Shown: positions 1-4,226 of the stretch, piece by piece | Layout: each line of letters opens with the position of its first letter | Numbering within the stretch: position 1 is the first letter of the stretch | NCBI GenBank assembly: GCA_964418365.1 | Contig: CAYQLM010000127.1 | Location: 1-6,514, forward strand | From: JBBDXS01 sp964418365 | GTDB taxonomy: Bacteria; Chloroflexota; Dehalococcoidia; DSTF01; RBG-16-68-14 | DNA length: 6,514 nucleotides | Direction of reading: 5' to 3' | The notes under the pieces: model-generated | Database searches by the model: none | What the model saw: the letters and a program-made list of their open reading frames with translations, nothing else | What the model was told of the DNA's origin: nothing | Position numbers and translations under genes: made by a program

Positions 1-283
1 CCGCGCGCGCCGCGTCTCTGCGACCTTGCTCGACAATCGCCCGCTGGATGTCGATCGCGCATGCCACCGCGCGGCGCGCCGACGTAAACGCGACCATGAG
101 GCCGTCGCCGGTCCCCTTCACCTCGTGTCCGCGATGTCGTTCGACCTGCTGGCGAACCAGTTCGTCGCAGCCGCCGAGCACTTCGCGTGCGGCGTCGTCT
201 CCCAGCCGCGTGGTCAACTCCGTGGAGCCGACGACGTCGGTGAAGAGGATTGTGACGGTGCCCTCTGGAAGCCCTTCAGTCAA
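1..283 (-). CDS. Class III adenylate/guanylate cyclase, N-terminal part (runs off left edge)
   Basis: The minus strand stays open from a TTG at 283 to the window edge, giving 94 residues. They begin like the catalytic domain of class III nucleotide cyclases, which make cAMP or cGMP from ATP or GTP. Motif LFTDVVGST covers residues 13-21, with the first metal-binding Asp at D16. Motif VKGTGDGLMVAF covers 55-66, with the second metal Asp at D60 and a Lys at K56 in the position that usually reads adenine, so cAMP is the likelier product. The domain starts almost at residue 1 with no membrane segment, so the protein is probably soluble. In this family a short leader before GTVTxLFTD is normal, which supports this start. 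No ATG or GTG lies between an upstream in-frame TAG (about 324) and this TTG. The back half of the domain and anything C-terminal to it lie outside the window. Confidence 0.88.
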   Translation of the reverse strand, partial: MTEGLPEGTVTILFTDVVGSTELTTRLGDDAAREVLGGCDELVRQQVERHRGHEVKGTGDGLMVAFTSARRAVACAIDIQRAIVEQGRRDAARA

Positions 284-310
284 TCGATGCCCCGAATCTG
301 AGATGTCCCC

Positions 311-339
311 AGTATTGGCGCGCTACAAGCAGATGTCAA
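311..339 (-). promoter_or_regulatory. Sigma70-type promoter for the cyclase
   Basis: On the minus strand a perfect -35 TTGACA (339 to 334) is followed after exactly 17 bases by a -10 AATACT (316 to 311), which matches the consensus at four of six positions. Transcription would start near 304, leaving a leader of about 20 bases before the TTG at 283. The leader holds only a weak GGGG as ribosome-binding site. Confidence 0.7.
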
Positions 340-440
340 AGGGCGGTTTCGTCAAGGCTTGAGATGCTCCTTGCCCTTAGAAGACAAGGGATTCGTCTGC
401 GCCTAGCTGCTGAGGGACCAGCGCACACGATGCCGACGGA

Positions 441-468
441 GAGTCATAGGCAATACCGCCTATGACTC
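441..468 (-). terminator. Perfect 11-bp hairpin downstream of the thiolase
   Basis: GAGTCATAGGC (441-451) and GCCTATGACTC (458-468) are perfect inverted arms around a six-base loop. The hairpin starts 12 bases past the thiolase stop codon, where an intrinsic terminator is expected. There is no T-tract on either strand, so it could instead be a U-less terminator, an mRNA 3' stabiliser or a protein-binding dyad. It lies about 100 bases upstream of the cyclase -35 box. Confidence 0.55.
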
Positions 469-480
469 CGCCTCGATCGA

Positions 481-1644
481 CTAGATGCGCTCGAGGATAG
501 TGCCGGTGGCCAGCGCGCCGCCGCAGCACATCGAGATGAGGGCGACCCCATTGCCGCTACGCTTGAGCTCATGGAGCGCCGTCGCGATCAGCCGGCTCCC
601 TGTCGCGCCCACAGGGTGGCCCAGCGCGATCGCGCCACCATTGACGTTCACCTTGCTCATGTCGGGATCGTGCACCGAAGCCCACGACAGCACAACTGAT
701 GCGAACGCCTCGTTCACTTCGAAAATATCGATGTCCGAGATGTTCATGCCGGCTTTCGCGAGCACCTTCGCCGTGGCCTGAACTGGGCCGTCGAGCAAAT
801 AGTACGGATCGTCACCGACCAGGACTTGCGCTCGAATGCGGGCGCGCGGCCGCAGCCCCAGCTCGCGCGCCCGCTCAGCCGACATCCAGAGGACGGCGGC
901 TGAGCCGTCCGAGATCTGCGAGCTGTTTCCGGCCGTATGCATGCCGCCCTCCATGATCGGCTTGAGCGCGGCCAGACCTTCGGCGCTGCTTTCACGAATG
1001 CCTTGGTCCTTCGTCACCGTGATCGTCTCACCGGTGGGTTTGCCGTCGGCAACGACCGGCGCTTCTACATCGAACATCTCGCGTTCGAAGCGCCCTGCCG
1101 CCTGCGCTCGCAATGCCTTTTGTTGCGATGCGAGGCCAAACTCGTCGACATCGGCGCGCGTGATACCACGGTTGCGCGCGATCCGCTCCGCTGCTTCGAA
1201 CTGTGTCTGGGGGTTATCCCATGGCCAGCTCGACGGCTGGAAGAACCCTGGCCCGTTGACGACGTTGGCACCGAGCCCGACACGGCTCATCGCTTCGACG
1301 CCACAGGCGATCCCAACGTCGATGGCGTCCGCAGCGATGAGCCCCGCGATCAGGTTGTTCGCCTGCTGCCCCGAGCCGCACTGGCTGTCGATCGTTGTAG
1401 CGCCCACGCCGAAGCCGTTGCCGCTCACAAGCCAGGCGTTTCGGGTGACGTTGTTCGATTGTTCGCCTGCCTGCGTAAGACAGCCCCCAATCACCTGCTC
1501 GACCTGCGCGGGATCGATACCGGCGCGCCGGACCACTTCGTTCAATGAGCGCGCCAACAGTTCGGCGGGGTGCAGGCCGCCCAACCGGCCATTGCGCTTG
1601 CCTATCGGTGTTCGTACGGCTTCGACGATGACGGGCCCGGCCAC
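481..1644 (-). CDS. Thiolase, steroid 3-ketoacyl-CoA thiolase (FadA5-like) / acetyl-CoA acetyltransferase
   Basis: This is a complete 387-residue thiolase, close to the usual 390. Such enzymes cleave a 3-ketoacyl-CoA with CoA, releasing acetyl- or propionyl-CoA in beta-oxidation. The nucleophile is C89 in DSQCGSGQQA. The NEAF loop is at 311-314, the histidine is H343 in GGAIALGHPVGATG, and the acid/base cysteine is C373 in SMCCGGA. From memory, PVIVEAxRxPIGKRNG, VIGGC, GEQSNN, GSGQQAN, DVGIACG and ISDGSAAVLWM match mycobacterial FadA5 (Rv3546), which removes the cholesterol side chain. The three catalytic residues sit exactly four positions before FadA5 C93, H347 and C377, explained by a shorter loop before VEQVIGG. 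The GTG at 1644 is preferred because AGGAG lies 7 bases upstream and the product then begins MAGPVIVEA, as FadA5 begins MGYPVIVEA. A TTG at 1668 is the longer alternative. No other beta-oxidation gene is adjacent. A steroid substrate is inferred, and a broader acyl-CoA role is possible. Confidence 0.93.
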   Translation of the reverse strand: MAGPVIVEAVRTPIGKRNGRLGGLHPAELLARSLNEVVRRAGIDPAQVEQVIGGCLTQAGEQSNNVTRNAWLVSGNGFGVGATTIDSQCGSGQQANNLIAGLIAADAIDVGIACGVEAMSRVGLGANVVNGPGFFQPSSWPWDNPQTQFEAAERIARNRGITRADVDEFGLASQQKALRAQAAGRFEREMFDVEAPVVADGKPTGETITVTKDQGIRESSAEGLAALKPIMEGGMHTAGNSSQISDGSAAVLWMSAERARELGLRPRARIRAQVLVGDDPYYLLDGPVQATAKVLAKAGMNISDIDIFEVNEAFASVVLSWASVHDPDMSKVNVNGGAIALGHPVGATGSRLIATALHELKRSGNGVALISMCCGGALATGTILERI

Positions 1645-1651
1645 GATTACG

Positions 1652-1656
1652 CTCCT
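1652..1656 (-). promoter_or_regulatory. Ribosome-binding site deciding the thiolase start
   Basis: AGGAG on the minus strand ends 7 bases before the GTG at 1644. It lies inside the coding sequence if the upstream TTG at 1668 is used, and that TTG has no comparable site. This site is the main reason for choosing the shorter protein. Confidence 0.7.
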
Positions 1657-1751
1657 GCCTTGACTCAACTAATCGACGCGAACTTCCCAGCGACGAAAGG
1701 CTAACAGCAGAGTTGGCGTCGGATCAAGCAACGACCGAATCGGCGCGAACC

Positions 1752-1765
1752 GTGTTCTTCAACAC
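1752..1765. repeat. Short palindrome upstream of the thiolase
   Basis: GTGTT (1752-1756) and AACAC (1761-1765) form a perfect 5-bp inverted repeat with a four-base centre, about 110 bases upstream of the thiolase start. The position would suit an operator for a TetR-type lipid regulator. Five-base arms can arise by chance, and the site does not fit the KstR spacing (AAC, two bases, GTT). A thiolase promoter is not clear; a TTGATC near 1725 lacks a good -10 partner. Confidence 0.2.
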
Positions 1766-1804
1766 CCACCGACGGCGCTAGCCCGGCCTGCTACCCTGCC
1801 CACG

Positions 1805-2113
1805 AGGTGCGGCCGCTTCACGCGCAGCCGGCGCGACAAAGAGCAGCTCGCGTACAAGCTCCGCATCTCCGTCGCCGAGTGAGCAGGCTACCGGCCCCGC
1901 TACAACATCGCCCCGACCATCCGCACTGGAACAACGGGAGCGGACGTTATCCTGTCAGAGCACGCGGTTGACGCGCGGCTCCTGCCGACGCAAGACACAG
2001 AGGCTTTGCGACACTTACTCGCGCCGGCCTCTACAGAGTTGCTGGTCGCTACGCCCGTGTCACCGCGGGCCAACTCAGTCAAGAACGATGATCCTGGTGT
2101 GCTCGAAAAAGTG
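1805..2113 (+). pseudogene. Decayed SRAP-domain (HMCES/YedK-like) gene
   Basis: One plus-strand frame carries both ends of an SRAP protein, the family that protects abasic sites in single-stranded DNA by bonding them to its Cys2. The front reads CGRFTRS (1808-1828), but the codon before the cysteine is AGG where the family has ATG, so the start is lost. A TGA at 1880-1882 interrupts the frame. The same frame then gives YRPRYNIAPT (1889-1918), a hallmark of the family. It next jumps to ADVILSEHAVDARLL (1940-1984), which resembles the MPVIL region near the C-terminus. It ends with TPVSPRANSVKNDDPGVLEKV (about 2051-2113), the usual C-terminal motif. Roughly the middle half of the domain is missing, including the parts with the family's NARxE, PAxGFYEW and HxRMP motifs. 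The frame itself is kept throughout, so loss of start, stop gain and an internal deletion explain the state. Homology fades after 2113, although the frame stays open to 2239. Confidence 0.78.
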
Positions 2114-2201
2114 GCTCGTCCCCGGTTTGATCAGCGCGCCCGATCATCCTCGTTGACCAAGAGATACCTCGCGCTGGAGACGCACCTTCTCGTGCGCTCC
2201 G

Positions 2202-2494
2202 CAGCCGATACACCTGTTGTGCCTCTACCCGCCCGTTGAACTCCGTGAGACCGAAGCATCGAACCAGAAGCGCTCCCCGACGAGGCGTCGAGCCGTCGCG
2301 CGGACAAGAATCTCTCCTTCTTGTGCCTGAGCGACCAGTCGCGCGGCAACGTTAACGGGATCGCCGATTACGGGGTATTGGCGTTTCGACTCTGTACCGA
2401 GAGCTCCGGCGACGACCAGACCACCATTGAGTCCGAAGTGCAGACTAAGCGGATGGTCGCGAAGTTGGCGATACTCCTGCCTCGCGCTATCGGG
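2202..2494 (-). pseudogene. C-terminal half of a class III nucleotide cyclase domain, frameshifted
   Basis: The minus strand from about 2482 to 2258 reads as the back half of a cyclase catalytic domain: LSLHFGLNGGLVVAGALG, then QYPVIGDPVNVAARL, then EGEILVRATARRLVGERFWFD. These match the family pattern LRVGINxGxVVAG, then RRQYTVIGDxVNxAARL, then GEILVS. The NVAAR segment holds the Asn and Arg that contact ribose and stabilise the transition state. After 2258 the frame changes, and a second frame from 2255 to 2202 completes the domain as FGLTEFNGRVEAQQVYRL, like the usual end LKGFxEPVxVYRL. So there is one small frameshifting indel. Upstream, the frame meets a TGA at 2495-2497, and the front half with the metal-binding Asp motifs is absent. 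It cannot be the missing half of the cyclase at 1-283, because that gene reads away through the left edge. It is a separate cyclase remnant, facing the SRAP remnant. Confidence 0.75.
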
Positions 2495-2559
2495 TCATAG
2501 GTCACGATCATCGGATTGTGAGCCTTCGGGTTCGAGATCACCGACTACGACCCCGACGG

Positions 2560-3309
2560 CTAAGCGCGGTCCTCCGCGCTTTGCGGCTCTGCCGGCGGTG
2601 ACTTCTCGACGTCGCTATTGACTCGCAACCGGTCTAGTCGGCGTCTGGCCGTCGCCACAAGTTCCTGCACTGCTGGCTCCTGGCTCTTGCCGAACCGGCG
2701 CAGGATCTCATCATAGGCCCCTATCTCTTCCTCGCGCCGCCTCAGCCTGCCGAGCCTGACACCTTTGTTGAACAGCGCTTTGGCCGCCAGCTGCTGCAGC
2801 GCCGGTTCCGGTCTCTCACCCACCCTGCGCACGACCTCGTCAAACGCATCGAGCTCTTCCTCGGGCCGCGGCGGCGTTCCGTGCGCCACGCCTTTGGCCG
2901 GCAGGGCCTCCCGCACTGGCTCCGGGCTCTCGCCTACCCGCTGCGCTCCCCCATCAAGCACCACGAGCTTCTCCTCGGGCTGCCGCAGCCTTGCGTGCGT
3001 ACCGCCCGTGGTGAATAGCGCCTCTTCAATTTCGTCGAACAGACCGAAGATCTCTTTGGTCCCCATGCGCGAAACCTGCAGCATCCTGCGTACGGCAGCA
3101 TGCCTTCCAGATTCCACCAAGAGTCCGACGACGTCTTCGAATTGCTGACCGCTGTCGAATTTCGATTTGAACGGCGCGAGTGCTTGCTGGAGGGCATGCT
3201 GATCCGATTCGCCGCTATCTGCGCATTTAGCGATGCGAGTACCTTCTGGACCAGGCTTGCCGCCGAGTTCGCTCAAGAGTTCAACGCTTCCTCTTCCCGG
3301 CCGCGTCAT
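2560..3309 (-). CDS. Degenerate TPR-repeat protein, start uncertain
   Basis: The product is about 249 residues, probably a cytoplasmic protein-interaction scaffold. Numbering from the ATG at 3309, the C-terminal half holds at least two and a half TPR-type units. Their repeated core is EEELDAFDEVVRRVGERPEP (150-169) and EEEIGAYDEILRRFGKSQEP (193-212), 43 residues apart, with AAKALFNKGVRLG (176-188) between. A worn earlier copy (EEKLVVLDGGAQRVGESPEP, about 112-131) has a shorter linker, and a further partial unit precedes it. The first 90 residues show no recognised fold. The tail is charged and Pro/Glu-rich. The start is unclear. ATG at 3309 has AAGAAGG 6 bases upstream, while GTG at 3375 opens the frame earlier without a site. 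Either overlaps the basic ORF at 3281-3400, whose reading frame looks more coding. A frameshift joining that ORF to this frame near 3282 is a real alternative. No function can be named. Confidence 0.6.
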   Translation of the reverse strand: MTRPGRGSVELLSELGGKPGPEGTRIAKCADSGESDQHALQQALAPFKSKFDSGQQFEDVVGLLVESGRHAAVRRMLQVSRMGTKEIFGLFDEIEEALFTTGGTHARLRQPEEKLVVLDGGAQRVGESPEPVREALPAKGVAHGTPPRPEEELDAFDEVVRRVGERPEPALQQLAAKALFNKGVRLGRLRRREEEIGAYDEILRRFGKSQEPAVQELVATARRRLDRLRVNSDVEKSPPAEPQSAEDRA

Positions 3310-3400
3310 GCTTCGCCTTCTTCGCGTTCCTTCGGTCATCAACTTTCCGGGCACGGCGCACCCGGTTCTTCTCACCTTGGCTCACGCTAGACTTTGCCAT
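3281..3400 (-). CDS. Small very basic ORF, possible true N-terminus of the TPR gene
   Basis: A 39-residue ORF starts at an ATG with GGAGG six bases upstream, one of the best ribosome-binding sites in the window. The product is dominated by Lys and Arg (RVRRARKVDDRRNAKKAK, residues 13-30) and ends GKRKR. Codon third positions here are mostly G or C, whereas the overlapping TPR frame uses several AGA and GGA codons, so translation probably follows this frame. At its TGA (3281-3283) a shift of one base forward enters the TPR frame. It may be an independent basic peptide that binds nucleic acid, or the start of a TPR gene broken by an indel. I recognise no homologue. Confidence 0.45.
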   Translation of the reverse strand: MAKSSVSQGEKNRVRRARKVDDRRNAKKAKHDAAGKRKR

Positions 3401-3406
3401 GTGAAT

Positions 3407-3411
3407 CCTCC
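3407..3411 (-). promoter_or_regulatory. Strong ribosome-binding site of the basic ORF
   Basis: GGAGG on the minus strand lies six bases before the ATG at 3400. It argues that ribosomes enter here and not at the GTG (3375) or ATG (3309) of the overlapping TPR frame. Confidence 0.65.
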
Positions 3412-3478
3412 AAGACTAGAGCGTGATATCGAACTCACCGTAGCACACGGCGACAGGCGAACCGCGCAGTGGCGGCGG

Positions 3479-3775
3479 CTAGGTGGGCCAGCCCAGCTTA
3501 GATGGAGGCCGCACCGCAGGCACCGCCTTTTCCGTTGCAGCAGGTGCTGGTGTTGGCTGCCTAAGCTCGGCGCCGTCCGCGGGGCGCCGAGCCTTGCTGA
3601 CCAGCGCTTCGTACGCGCCGTTGTACGGCGCCATCGCCGCCTGTCCCTTCAGCTCCCGCGCGACCCGCCAATAGGCCTCCTCGACATCGCGCATTGTCGC
3701 TCCCGGGTCTAGCCCGAGCTGCTTGTAGTATCGCGCTTTGTTCTGATCATGTTGCAGAGAGTCGGAGCTGGGCAC
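3479..3775 (-). CDS. J-domain-like small protein lacking the HPD motif
   Basis: The 98-residue product has a J-like fold at about residues 14-63. RYYKQLGLDPGATMRDVEEA (15-34) matches helix I and the start of helix II of DnaJ proteins (DYYxxLGxxPxAxxxxIxxA). YNGAYEALVS (51-60) matches the helix III pattern. The loop that should carry His-Pro-Asp, needed to stimulate DnaK ATPase, reads ELKGQAAMAP, so it should not act as a normal Hsp70 co-chaperone. The tail (64-98) is Pro/Ala-rich and probably disordered. The GTG start has AGGAAGG (3782-3788) six bases upstream. The nearby out-of-frame ATG at 3777 opens only a short frame. The gene lies 78 bases upstream of the basic ORF in the same direction, so co-transcription is likely. 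Such J-like domains usually serve as interaction modules. The role here is unknown. Confidence 0.72.
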   Translation of the reverse strand: MPSSDSLQHDQNKARYYKQLGLDPGATMRDVEEAYWRVARELKGQAAMAPYNGAYEALVSKARRPADGAELRQPTPAPAATEKAVPAVRPPSKLGWPT

Positions 3776-3834
3776 ATCACACCTTCCTCAGGGCGGCAGC
3801 CGAGCGTCCCACTTCACAGAGCCGTCGTCGCTTT

Positions 3835-3886
3835 GGGGGAGTCAGCCTCAAGCGGGCAACCTTTTCAAATGGGTTGGCTGACCCCC
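3835..3886. repeat. Interrupted inverted repeat at the predicted transcription start of the J-like gene
   Basis: GTCAGCC (3841-3847) pairs with GGCTGAC (3876-3882). Beyond one bulged A at 3840, GGGG (3836-3839) pairs with CCCC (3883-3886), giving eleven pairs. An inner AACC (3858-3861) can pair with GGTT (3872-3875). The right arm covers the predicted start of the minus-strand transcript near 3882. It could be an operator overlapping the start site or a hairpin at the very 5' end of the message. Confidence 0.55.
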
Positions 3887-3888
3887 TT

Positions 3889-3897
3889 AGTATAGCA
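3889..3897 (-). promoter_or_regulatory. Extended -10 promoter for the J-like/TPR block
   Basis: The minus strand reads TGC TATACT (3897 to 3889), an extended -10 with five of six consensus bases. A weak -35, TAGAGT, sits at 3917 to 3912 with a 17-base spacer. The transcript would begin near 3882 and carry a leader of about 107 bases to the GTG at 3775. Confidence 0.55.
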
Positions 3898-3925
3898 CAG
3901 ACGCCTGGCCCACTCTAACCGCTCG

Positions 3926-3943
3926 CACGATGGCGTCATCGTG
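3926..3943. repeat. Perfect 7-bp palindrome in the divergent region
   Basis: CACGATG (3926-3932) and CATCGTG (3937-3943) are perfect arms around GCGT. It lies about 30 bases upstream of the -10 of the minus-strand promoter, a typical site for a regulator. No T-tract follows on either strand, so a terminator is unlikely. Confidence 0.4.
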
Positions 3944-3997
3944 GGCAGTGCGGAAGGCGCGCATCCACGGATCGCCAGCCGAGCGCCGTCGCACAGC

Positions 3998-4126
3998 TCA
4001 CGGCCGCCGCCGCTCGGCAGGAAGCGCGAGACGCAGACCATGCTCTCGCCCGAGGCAACGTACGCGGGCCGCTACCGGAGTGCCGTTCACGGTAAAGGAT
4101 TGAATCGAGCCCGCGAGCGTGGTCAT
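3998..4126 (-). other. Possible short or broken coding remnant
   Basis: An ATG at 4126 opens 42 codons on the minus strand, beginning MTTLAGSIQSFTVNGTPVAA, which looks protein-like. It then turns into Arg-rich sequence and stops. A neighbouring minus-strand frame from about 4060 continues with YVASGESMVCVSRFLPSGGG and stays open to about 3866, running through the promoter at 3889. The pattern suggests a frameshifted remnant. No family is recognised and no ribosome-binding site is clear. Confidence 0.2.
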
Positions 4127-4211
4127 CGATGGTCTGTCAGGTATGTTCGGAGGGGTGGAAGGGGAAGAGCGAGCTCAAGCCGAACGAAATGCGAGGTTCA
4201 GGGCGGCGATG

Positions 4212-4217
4212 TAAGAT
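4212..4217 (+). promoter_or_regulatory. Possible -10 box for leaderless transcription of the hydrolase-kinase gene
   Basis: TAAGAT ends nine bases before the ATG at 4227, and no Shine-Dalgarno sequence lies in that gap. A start of transcription at or just before the ATG would give a leaderless message, which is common in high-GC Gram-positive bacteria. There is no recognisable -35 at the right distance, so support is modest. Confidence 0.35.
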
Positions 4218-4226
4218 AGTCTCGCC

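Larger units (their letters stand above)
3776..4226. other. Divergent intergenic region with regulatory dyads
   Basis: These 451 bases separate the minus-strand J-like/TPR block from the plus-strand kinase block. They hold the J-like gene's ribosome-binding site and leader, an 11-bp dyad, an extended -10 promoter, a second perfect 7-bp dyad, a doubtful coding remnant on the minus strand and a -10-like box just before the kinase gene. No complete gene is convincing. Confidence 0.6.

Noticed and set aside
26..362. Two plus-strand open frames at the left end
   Set aside because: Both lie opposite the cyclase, whose frame carries clear catalytic motifs; the plus frames show no family pattern.
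836..1663. Long plus-strand frame of 275 codons
   Set aside because: It is the mirror of the thiolase gene, caused by GC-rich codon bias, with no recognisable domain.
1746..1760. KstR-type operator upstream of the thiolase
   Set aside because: AAC and GTT are separated by three bases, not two, and the flanking T and A are not in place.
2006..2239. Plus-strand frame as an independent 77-residue gene
   Set aside because: Its first half is the C-terminal end of the broken SRAP gene; the rest is antisense to the cyclase remnant.
2427..2621. Plus-strand frame of 64 codons
   Set aside because: It lies opposite the cyclase remnant and the TPR C-terminus; the composition is Arg/Ser-rich without motifs.
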